A stretch of 15,451 nt of DNA. Source: CAYPZL01 sp964415045. Its GTDB lineage: Bacteria; Planctomycetota; Phycisphaerae; Sedimentisphaerales; Anaerobacaceae. This document shows positions 7,637-14,102 of this stretch, in pieces (within the stretch, counting starts at the first letter, position 1; every line of letters starts with the position of its first letter). The DNA lies in NCBI GenBank assembly GCA_964415045.1, contig CAYPZL010000139.1:1-15451 (forward strand). The letters run 5' to 3'. Below the pieces are notes generated by a model that did not search any database, was not told the DNA's origin, and saw only the letters and a list, made by a program, of their open reading frames with translations. Position numbers and translations under genes: made by a program.

Positions 7637-8794
7637 ATGGTGAAGATCGTAGCTCTATTGTGCGTCTTCGGCTTGGGCACGTGTTTTTCGCTGCTCGGGT
7701 CGATCAGCGTCAAGCTGATGCCGCGGCTGGAGATCAATGAAGGGAAGTTCGGCTCGCTGGTCTCGGCGTTCATGTTTTCTTGTCTGGTGGCCTCTCTGAT
7801 CGTGGGCGTCGTCACCGATCTGGTAGGCTATCGGCCCGTGGCCGTCTCTGGGTTCGTGCTGACGGCGCTGTGCACGCTCGTGGTCGCCCGGGCCAGGAGC
7901 TACGGCATGATGCTCGCGCCTTGTATCCTGTTGGGCTTCGGCGCCATTGCGCTGAACACGGCCGGCAACACGCTTTTGCCGGTGGTCTTGTTCGAGGGCC
8001 GGAACCCGGCGGCCGCCAGTAACCTGGGCAACGTATTCTTCGGCCTGGGGTTGCTCTTGACGCCGTTGATCGTCAGCTTCCTCTTCCAGAAGATTTCATA
8101 TGAGAAGGCCGTTTCGGTGGTCGCCCTGATCTTGTTCGCTCCCGTGGTCTTCGCGGCTCTGGCAACCTACCCCGAAAGCGAAGCCGGCTTCGCGGTGACC
8201 GATGCCGTGGCGTTGCTCGGCAAGCCGGTGGTTCTGGTCGCCGCCCTGATGCTCTTCTGCTACACCAGCCTGGAGACGTCGTTCTGCAACTGGCTCCCGC
8301 CGTTCGGCAAGGAAGTCATCGGACGCGCCCGCCCGGAGACGGATAGTAACGTCGTGGACGCTTCCGCGCAGCGCCTGCTCTCGCTGTTCGCCATCGCCAT
8401 GATGGCCGGGCGATTGGCGGCGAGCCAAATCCCGGTGATCACGGAGTATGGAAGCTGGTTCATTGCCCTCTGCGCCCTGGTAGCCGCGCTGACGCTTCTG
8501 GGGATGACCGTCTCCAAGAGTCCTCTTCATGCCCAGGTGGCGGCGATTGTGGGCGGACTGGCCCTGGCGCCCGTCTTCCCGACCATGGCCGGAGTGACGT
8601 TCTCCAAGTTCACTCCCGAAGTCTACGGCAGCATCATTGGAATCATGTTCACGTTGGGTTTCCTAGGCGCCTCGATTGCTCCCAGAATGATCGGCTCTCT
8701 GGCCAAAGGGTCATCCGTCCAGAAAAGCCTGAAGCTGTTGGTCCCTCTTTGCCTAGTGTTGATCATCCTGGCCTTCGTTCTGGTCAGGGTTTAG
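7637..8794 (+). CDS. MFS sugar transporter, FucP/FHS-like
   Basis: A 385-residue inner-membrane protein with about twelve hydrophobic segments (for example 4-26, 43-62, 70-88, 91-113, 122-147, 155-175, 195-215, 240-260, 270-292, 297-320, 330-352, 363-385). The loop after helix 2 has the MFS motif DLVGYRP. GFGAIALNTAGNTLLPVV followed by NLGNVFFGLGLLL resembles the fucose-permease (FHS) group, which imports hexoses with protons. A good ribosome site (AAAGGAAAG, 7621-7630) precedes ATG 7637. It is the last cytoplasmic-module gene, 45 bases after the kinase, and probably imports the pathway substrate, perhaps the product of the exported oxidoreductase and isomerase encoded just downstream. The substrate is not readable from sequence. 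Confidence 0.9.
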   Translation: MVKIVALLCVFGLGTCFSLLGSISVKLMPRLEINEGKFGSLVSAFMFSCLVASLIVGVVTDLVGYRPVAVSGFVLTALCTLVVARARSYGMMLAPCILLGFGAIALNTAGNTLLPVVLFEGRNPAAASNLGNVFFGLGLLLTPLIVSFLFQKISYEKAVSVVALILFAPVVFAALATYPESEAGFAVTDAVALLGKPVVLVAALMLFCYTSLETSFCNWLPPFGKEVIGRARPETDSNVVDASAQRLLSLFAIAMMAGRLAASQIPVITEYGSWFIALCALVAALTLLGMTVSKSPLHAQVAAIVGGLALAPVFPTMAGVTFSKFTPEVYGSIIGIMFTLGFLGASIAPRMIGSLAKGSSVQKSLKLLVPLCLVLIILAFVLVRV

Positions 8795-8901
8795 GAGCCT
8801 ACATCGTTCGAAGCAGACGGAGAAAAGCCATGCCCAAGAGGCAATGTTCGGCGGCAAGCGGCAGGGAGATTTGCAGTATCACCAACCAACAGGAACGTAC
8901 A

Positions 8902-10254
8902 ATGTCCGAACACGAATCCAGGAAACTCACTCGCCGCAATTTCCTGAGAACGTCGGCTGGTATCGCGGGCGGCGGCACTGCGGCGCTGGTCGGCAACCCC
9001 GGCATCGCCCGCAACGCCCATGCGGCCGGCGATGAGACGATCAAGGTGGCCTTGATCGGCTGCGGCGCCCGCGGCACGGGGGCCGCCTCCCAGGCGCTGA
9101 AGACCAAGGGGCCCGTGAAACTCTGGGCGATGGCCGATCTGTTTGAGGATCGGCTCCAGACCAGCCTAGGTCATCTCACCAAGGGCGAGCAAGCCGCTTA
9201 TGATCGAGATGCGTATGAAGGATTGCGCGGCAGGATCGACGTGCCGCCCGAACGACGCTTTATTGGCTTCGACGCCTACAGGCATGCGATCGACAGTGGC
9301 GTGGATGTGGTGATCCTCGCCACGACACAACATTTCCGACCGGAGCATTATGAATACGTGGTCCGGCAGGGCAAGCATGTGTTTATGGAAAAGCCGCTTG
9401 CGGTCGACGCACCGGGCGTCCGCCGTATCCTGGCTGCAAATGAAGAGGCGAACCGGAAGAACCTCAAGGTCGTCGTGGGTCTGATGTCCCGCCACAACCT
9501 GCGGTACCAGCAAACCATCAAACGCTTGAAGGGCGGAGCCATTGGGCGGATCGCCCTGATGCGTTGCTACTGGAACACGGGCTTCTTGCGCGACACGCCG
9601 CCCCGCCCGTCTGATGTAACGGAGATGTATTACCAGTTACGCAACCCGTATCACTTCCTCTGGCTCAGCGGCGATTACTTCGTCGATGCGCTGATCCACA
9701 ACATCGATGTGTGCCTCTGGCTAAAGGACGCCCACCCGGTTACCGCACAGGGCAGCGGCGGCCGGCAGTTTCGCCTGGAGACTCAGCGCGGCGACACGTT
9801 CGATCACCACTTCGTGGAATTCACTTTCGACGACGACACCAAGATGTTCGCTCAAAGCCGGCAGATCTCCGGCTGCTGGAACCACTCCACGTCGCACGCC
9901 CACGGCACCGACGGCTACGCCGACATGGGCCGCGGGCAAATCGAAGGCGGCGAACCGTGGCGTTTCCGCGGCCGTTACCCCAACCCATATCAGGTGGAGC
10001 ACGACGTGCTGATGGACGCCATCCGCAACGACAAGCCGCACAACGAAACCGAGTACGCTGCGATCAGCACAATGACCGCCATCCTAGGCCGCATGGCCAG
10101 CTACTCCGGCCAGATGATCCGCTGGGAAAACGCGATCAACTCCACGGTGAGCCACGCACCCGAAAAGTACGCCTTGGACGCCACGCCTCCCGTGGTAGCC
10201 GACAAAAACGGCCTCTACCCGGTCGCCATGCCGGGGGTCACCAAAGTCCTCTGA
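8902..10254 (+). CDS. Gfo/Idh/MocA-family oxidoreductase, Tat-exported
   Basis: A 450-residue NAD(P)-dependent sugar or cyclitol oxidoreductase. Residues 1-42 are a twin-arginine leader (TRRNFLR at 10-16, a Gly/Ala-rich hydrophobic stretch, and AHA before AGDE as a probable cleavage site). The Rossmann domain starts KVALIGCGARGTG (GxGxxG at 53-58), with the EKP motif (EKPLAVDA, 163-170) holding the catalytic Lys165. IHNIDVCLW carries the His and Asp typical of the active site. The frame is open back to 8749 inside the transporter gene. The true start is ATG 8902, because AGGAA ends six bases upstream and the Tat leader begins there. Exported members, such as Zymomonas glucose-fructose oxidoreductase, keep NADP tightly bound and recycle it by ping-pong. 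It begins the exported block and would be the IolG-type enzyme if the pathway concerns inositol (inference). Confidence 0.93.
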   Translation: MSEHESRKLTRRNFLRTSAGIAGGGTAALVGNPGIARNAHAAGDETIKVALIGCGARGTGAASQALKTKGPVKLWAMADLFEDRLQTSLGHLTKGEQAAYDRDAYEGLRGRIDVPPERRFIGFDAYRHAIDSGVDVVILATTQHFRPEHYEYVVRQGKHVFMEKPLAVDAPGVRRILAANEEANRKNLKVVVGLMSRHNLRYQQTIKRLKGGAIGRIALMRCYWNTGFLRDTPPRPSDVTEMYYQLRNPYHFLWLSGDYFVDALIHNIDVCLWLKDAHPVTAQGSGGRQFRLETQRGDTFDHHFVEFTFDDDTKMFAQSRQISGCWNHSTSHAHGTDGYADMGRGQIEGGEPWRFRGRYPNPYQVEHDVLMDAIRNDKPHNETEYAAISTMTAILGRMASYSGQMIRWENAINSTVSHAPEKYALDATPPVVADKNGLYPVAMPGVTKVL

Positions 10255-10324
10255 ACATCAAGATTGTTTGCGGAGTTTTCAATATCCCCATTTCCCTTAA
10301 CATCACAACAACGAGGAGTACGCC
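10255..10324 (+). promoter_or_regulatory. AT-rich gap, possible internal promoter; strong ribosome site GAGGAG
   Basis: This 70-base gap is clearly more AT-rich than the coding flanks (TTGTTT, TTTTCAATAT, TTTCCC). It ends in GAGGAG (10313-10318), six bases before ATG 10325. I could not fit a sigma-70 pair with 16-18 base spacing, so a promoter here is only a possibility. Confidence 0.25.
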
Positions 10325-11290
10325 ATGTCCGAACGCGCATCGAAGACAATCACGCGGCGTGAAGTGTTGGCCGCTTCGCTTGCGGCCGCGGGACTAACAG
10401 CACTCGGCGGCAAGCAGGCAGTAGCGGCACCCCCAGCGACCGGGAACACGACGATGAGAATAGGTTGTGGGACGGTTTGTTTCCGGAAGCTGCCGCTGAA
10501 GGAGGCATTGGAGCGTATCCGCCGCGCCGGATACGAGTATGTCGAGCCGCAGGCCATCCCACGTTGGTGCCCACACATCGACCTTTGGAAGGATGATCCG
10601 CACGAGTTTCGCCAGCTCGTCCGGGAGTTTGGCTTCCAGGGCGTCTCCGGACTGTGGTCGCCCCACGGAGCGATCATTCCGGATGAGAAGAGCGTCTACG
10701 GCATTTCCCAGGCCATCCGGTGGGCCAAGGAAGCGGGCATTCCCGTGGTCAATGCGGGCGACGGAAGGAAACCCAACGGGATGTCCGACGCGGATGCCCT
10801 GAAACTGCTGCGCGACCGCCTGGCGGAGATCCTGGAAGTGGCGGCGAAGTGTCAGGTGTATCTGGCGATTGAGCCTCACGGGACCTTCTCGATGACGGCG
10901 GATGGGCTGAACAAGATCATGGAGTTGTCCAGTTCAAAGTGGCTCGGCATCAACTACGACACTGCCAACGTTCATCGAGTCACCTATGCGAAGACGGCCG
11001 CCGGCGCCTACTCCTGGACGCCTTATGGGCAACCGCAAGATGAGGTGACAACCCTGAAGGCCGTGGTTCATCGGGTGGTCCATGTCCATGTGAAAGATGT
11101 TGTCGGTGCGAAGTCCGTGGTGCTCGGAGAGGGCAAGGTAGACATCATCGGTTGCCTTCGGGTCTTGAAGCAGCACGGATACAGAGGAGTCCTCTCGCTG
11201 GAAACCGAGGGCGGATTTGGTCCCGAGGAAGGTCAACGCCTGATCGAGGCCAGCAGGACCTATCTGACCGGCTCTCTAGCCAGGATTTGA
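10325..11290 (+). CDS. Sugar (phosphate) isomerase/epimerase, TIM barrel, Tat-exported paralogue
   Basis: A 321-residue second copy of the isomerase encoded at 1291-2154. Residues 1-36 form a twin-arginine leader (TITRREVLA with an Ala-rich hydrophobic stretch and cleavage near QAVAA). The catalytic barrel starts at residue 44 (MRIGCGTVCFRKLPL) and aligns with the cytoplasmic copy without gaps to near the end, at roughly 70-72% identity by hand count. All metal ligands are kept, at about E183 (AIEPHG), D212 (NYDTAN), H253 (VVHVHVKD) and E293 (SLETEG), so it should be active. ATG 10325 has GAGGAG at six bases. It lies between the exported Gfo/Idh enzyme and the exported FAD oxidoreductase, and likely acts on the oxidised sugar or cyclitol in the periplasm. 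Phosphorylated substrates are unlikely there, so a free keto-sugar is the better guess. Confidence 0.91.
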   Translation: MSERASKTITRREVLAASLAAAGLTALGGKQAVAAPPATGNTTMRIGCGTVCFRKLPLKEALERIRRAGYEYVEPQAIPRWCPHIDLWKDDPHEFRQLVREFGFQGVSGLWSPHGAIIPDEKSVYGISQAIRWAKEAGIPVVNAGDGRKPNGMSDADALKLLRDRLAEILEVAAKCQVYLAIEPHGTFSMTADGLNKIMELSSSKWLGINYDTANVHRVTYAKTAAGAYSWTPYGQPQDEVTTLKAVVHRVVHVHVKDVVGAKSVVLGEGKVDIIGCLRVLKQHGYRGVLSLETEGGFGPEEGQRLIEASRTYLTGSLARI

Positions 11291-11291
11291 A

Positions 11292-11297
11292 GCAGGA
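11292..11297 (+). promoter_or_regulatory. Ribosome binding site GCAGGA, better spaced for GTG 11307
   Basis: The site directly touches ATG 11298 (no spacer) but lies nine bases before the in-frame GTG at 11307. Starting at 11307 removes three residues and leaves the twin-arginine leader intact. This repeats the pattern seen at the zinc dehydrogenase start. Confidence 0.4.
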
Positions 11298-13025
11298 ATG
11301 AATGCCGTGAATAGTCTCGACCGCCGCGAGTTCTTGCGATGTTCCGCCGGTGCGGCCGCATGCACTGGAGCGCTTTGGCGCGTGGCCTGCGCTGATCTCG
11401 CTACCGTAGCTGAAGAGAACTACGACGTGGTCGTCTACGGCGGCACGTCCAGCGGAGTGGTCGCCGCGGTGCAGGCGGCGCGGATGGGCCAATCCGTGGT
11501 TCTGATCGAGCCAGGGCGTCACCTTGGTGGGATGTTGTCCGGCGGACTGAGCACAACCGAGATCGGCGAAGGGCCCATGCTGGAGCCGGGCAAGAAAGCA
11601 CTCGGCGGCATCGCCAGGGAGTTCAACCACCGCATCTACCTGCACTACGCTAAGGACGATGCTTGGGTGTATCAACAGCGCCAACAGTACAGGGGCGGCG
11701 CGAAAAGCTGGAACGAGGAAGAAGCCTGGTGGATGTTCGAGCCCCACGGAGCGGAAAAGGTCTTTAGCGATATGATCCGCGAAGCGGGAGTGTCGGTCGC
11801 CTATGGCCAGCGACTCGATCTGGACGGCGGCGTGCGCAAAAAGGGATCGCGCATCGTTGCCATCACGATGGAGTCTGGCCGGGTGTTCCGCGGCAGAGTT
11901 TATATCGACGCTACCTACGAGGGAGACCTGATGGCCAAGGCCGGCGTTTCCTATACCATCGGCCGCGAGCCCAATTCCAAGTACGGCGAAACGCTCAACG
12001 GCGTTCAGGCAAAGCTCTTCTATCCTTATCATCAGTTCACAGAGGAGGTCGATGCCTACGTGAAGCCCGGCGATCCGTCCAGCGGACTGCTGCCCGGCGT
12101 GCACGGCGAGCCGCCGGGCGAGGAAGGGGCTGGCGACCGGCGCGTGCAGGCTTACTGCTTCCGCATGTGCTTCACAGACGTGCCGGAGAACAGTGTCCCG
12201 TTCCCGAAACCGGAAGACTACAACCCGCTACGGTATGAGCTATTGTTCCGATACTACGAAGCGGGGTTCGACAGGCTTCCCTTGTCGCTGGGCAGACGGC
12301 CGGCCCACCCGAACCGGAAACACGATGTCAACAACGTCCACGCGTTCTCCACGGATAACATCGGGATGAATTACGATTATCCCGATGGCGACTACGCCAC
12401 CCGTGAGAGGATCATTCGCGAGCACGCCAGCTACCAGAAGGGCCTGCTGTGGACACTGGCCAACCATCCTCGCATCCCCGAGAAGATTCGCAGGCAGGTC
12501 AGCAGGTGGGGCCTGGCAAAAGACGAGTTCACCGACAACGACAACTGGCCCCATCAGCTCTACATCCGCGAAGCGCGTCGGATGATAAGCGATTACGTGA
12601 TGACCGAAAACAACTGCTGCGGCCTGCGCATCGCGCCGGACTCGATCGGGTTGGGCACGTTCCCCATAGATTCACACAACGTGCAGCGATACGTGGACAA
12701 ACAAGGCCACGCCCGCAACGAGGGCAATGTTCAGTCGCAAGGCGTTCAATGCCAAGGCAATTTCACGTTCCCGCCGTATCCGATCAGCTACCGCTCGATC
12801 GTTCCGAAGACAGAGGAATGCACTAACTTGCTCGTGCCGGTCTGCCTCTCGGCCTCGCACGTCGGCTTCTGTTCACTCCGCCTGGAGCCGACCTTCATGC
12901 TGTTGGGCCAGTCGGCCGCCACGGCCGCCGTGCACGCAATCGAGGAGGACAGCGACGCCCAGTCGATTGAGTACGCCCGGTTGCGTACCCGATTGCTGAA
13001 AGACGGACAAGTGCTGGATTGGTAG
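11298..13025 (+). CDS. FAD-dependent oxidoreductase with Tat leader
   Basis: A 575-residue flavoprotein of the FAD_oxidored type common in planctomycetes. The N-terminus has a twin-arginine motif (LDRREFLRCSAG, RR at 9-10) and a rather weak hydrophobic segment. The FAD Rossmann fold follows: YDVVVYGGTSSGVVAAVQAA (GGTSSG at 48-53), with E71 at the end of strand 2 binding the ribose, then HLGGMLSGGLS. Near the C-terminus, LVPVCLSASHVGF and LGQSAATAAVHAIEE match the family's flavin-closing segment. Substrate is unknown; sugar or carboxylate oxidation is plausible from context. Start: GCAGGA (11292-11297) abuts ATG 11298, too close for normal initiation, but lies nine bases before in-frame GTG 11307, which keeps the whole Tat motif. 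The true start may be 11307. It begins seven bases after the isomerase stop, so the two are probably co-transcribed. Confidence 0.88.
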   Translation: MNAVNSLDRREFLRCSAGAAACTGALWRVACADLATVAEENYDVVVYGGTSSGVVAAVQAARMGQSVVLIEPGRHLGGMLSGGLSTTEIGEGPMLEPGKKALGGIAREFNHRIYLHYAKDDAWVYQQRQQYRGGAKSWNEEEAWWMFEPHGAEKVFSDMIREAGVSVAYGQRLDLDGGVRKKGSRIVAITMESGRVFRGRVYIDATYEGDLMAKAGVSYTIGREPNSKYGETLNGVQAKLFYPYHQFTEEVDAYVKPGDPSSGLLPGVHGEPPGEEGAGDRRVQAYCFRMCFTDVPENSVPFPKPEDYNPLRYELLFRYYEAGFDRLPLSLGRRPAHPNRKHDVNNVHAFSTDNIGMNYDYPDGDYATRERIIREHASYQKGLLWTLANHPRIPEKIRRQVSRWGLAKDEFTDNDNWPHQLYIREARRMISDYVMTENNCCGLRIAPDSIGLGTFPIDSHNVQRYVDKQGHARNEGNVQSQGVQCQGNFTFPPYPISYRSIVPKTEECTNLLVPVCLSASHVGFCSLRLEPTFMLLGQSAATAAVHAIEEDSDAQSIEYARLRTRLLKDGQVLDW

Positions 13026-13034
13026 ACGGTCTAA

Positions 13035-13106
13035 GAGGACACCAACAACGAAGAGGCCCACGAACTGCGTCACTATGAGTATCGCAAGCCGCGGAAGCTG
13101 GGGTGA
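13035..13106 (+). pseudogene. Possible short gene remnant after the FAD oxidoreductase
   Basis: The gap between the FAD oxidoreductase and PIG-L genes (13026-13182) holds a start-less open stretch, in the same frame as the preceding gene and after two in-frame stops (13023, 13032). It reads NNEEAHELRHYEYRKPRKLG before TGA 13104. The strongly charged, protein-like content and GC-biased codons look like the C-terminal tail of a lost or decayed gene. It is too short for any family call and could be chance. Confidence 0.2.
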
Positions 13107-13182
13107 TCGGAACATCGGCATGGAGCTAAAGTGTCAATGTTCTGCTTTTTTGGCAGGGTTATCAGATAGGAGATGAGATCCC

Positions 13183-14040
13183 ATGCAAAACGATATCAAC
13201 AGACGCCAGTTCGTAGCCGGAGCGGCCGGGGCAGCCGCGCTGGCCGGGGGCTTGGCTGCCGGCGCCCCGAGTGAAGGTGAACCCGAGAAACCGCCGCGCA
13301 AGACGATTCTTGCCATCGGCGCGCACATGGACGACTGCGAGATCGGCGCCGGCGGCTTGATCGCCAAGGCGGTCCGCAAGGGACATCGCGTTGTGGTACT
13401 CAACGTGGTCAGCGATTATTCCACCTGGCGAGTAACCAAGGGAAGGGAAAAGGAGATCAAAGAAATGCTGGAGGCCGAGGCGCGCCGGATAGGCGTCGAG
13501 AAACGCTTTCTCGGCTACGGCTACCAGCAAATCGCACTGGACGTTGAAGCCATGCGCCGCGTCGCCGAAGTGGTCGTGGACGTCAAGCCCGACATCACGG
13601 TGCTGCACGACCGAAACGAGCGCGACCGGGCCCCGTCCGACCACGGAACGGTCGGGGCCATTGCGGAACACGCCGTGCGGAACGCGGATACCATTCTGGG
13701 CGGGATATCCACTGCGTACGGACGTGAAATGTACGCCTACGAGGTCTACCCCCAAAGGGACTTCCGGCCGGACATCTTCATCGACATCAGTGACGTGATC
13801 AAGGAAGTCGTCGAGTCGATCAACTTCTTCGGCGCCTTGTACGCAAAAGGCAAAATGAGAGTCGACTCGACGCTCAAGATCCACTTTACCGGCCAGGGTT
13901 TGGCCATGGGGCATTACGCGGAGATGAAACTATCCACGGCGATGTTCAGGGGAAACCAGTGCGGACTGCGATTTGCCGAAGCCTACAGGGCGCTCGACCC
14001 CGCCCCGCTCGGCGGACGACTCCTGCAAAGCATTCTGTAG
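13183..14040 (+). CDS. PIG-L family N-deacetylase, Tat-exported
   Basis: A 285-residue zinc deacetylase of the PIG-L/MshB/LmbE family, which removes N-acetyl groups from GlcNAc-type glycoconjugates. Residues 1-30 are a twin-arginine leader (NRRQFVAGAAG with RR at 7-8, then Ala/Gly-rich). The zinc motif is GAHMDDCEIGAGG (H48, D50, D51; Met replaces the usual Pro of HPDD). The third ligand is H154 in PSDHGTVG. EAEARRIGVEKRFLGYG is the usual family segment following the first motif. AGGAGA (13168-13173) lies nine bases before ATG 13183. Characterised relatives act on GlcNAc-phosphatidylinositol (PIG-L), GlcNAc-inositol (MshB) and diacetylchitobiose, so a GlcNAc-containing substrate outside the cytoplasm is plausible. 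The link to inositol is only suggestive. Confidence 0.92.
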   Translation: MQNDINRRQFVAGAAGAAALAGGLAAGAPSEGEPEKPPRKTILAIGAHMDDCEIGAGGLIAKAVRKGHRVVVLNVVSDYSTWRVTKGREKEIKEMLEAEARRIGVEKRFLGYGYQQIALDVEAMRRVAEVVVDVKPDITVLHDRNERDRAPSDHGTVGAIAEHAVRNADTILGGISTAYGREMYAYEVYPQRDFRPDIFIDISDVIKEVVESINFFGALYAKGKMRVDSTLKIHFTGQGLAMGHYAEMKLSTAMFRGNQCGLRFAEAYRALDPAPLGGRLLQSIL

Positions 14041-14102
14041 GACCATTTCGAAGGCAAACCCAGATTCCAAGACCAGATAGTCTGAACAAACGGAGGTCCG
14101 TC

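Noticed and set aside
59..8794. Classical Bacillus-type inositol operon
   Set aside because: No IolD-type ThDP hydrolase, IolB cupin isomerase or FBA-type aldolase is present. The hydrolase and aldolase here belong to different families.
8749..8901. Longer N-terminus for the Gfo/Idh protein, starting inside the transporter gene
   Set aside because: The extra 51 residues overlap the MFS gene and would bury the twin-arginine leader inside the protein. AGGAA is correctly placed for ATG 8902.
8895..8902. ACGTACAA, like one half of an AraR operator, before the Gfo/Idh gene
   Set aside because: The other half of the palindrome is absent and the bases overlap the ribosome site and start codon, so it is likely chance.
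10454..11290. Internal start (ATG 10454) giving a leaderless form of the exported isomerase
   Set aside because: Only a weak GGGA lies upstream, the first start has an excellent GAGGAG, and a dedicated cytosolic paralogue already exists.
13143..13157. CTGC-TTTTTTG-GCAG hairpin as a terminator
   Set aside because: The stem is only four base pairs and the T-run lies in the loop, not after the stem. It also sits just before the PIG-L ribosome site.
13959..14102. Longer N-terminus for the beta-helix protein, starting inside the PIG-L gene
   Set aside because: The extension overlaps the deacetylase coding region and is basic and unstructured. A Sec signal peptide and a GGAGG site support ATG 14103.
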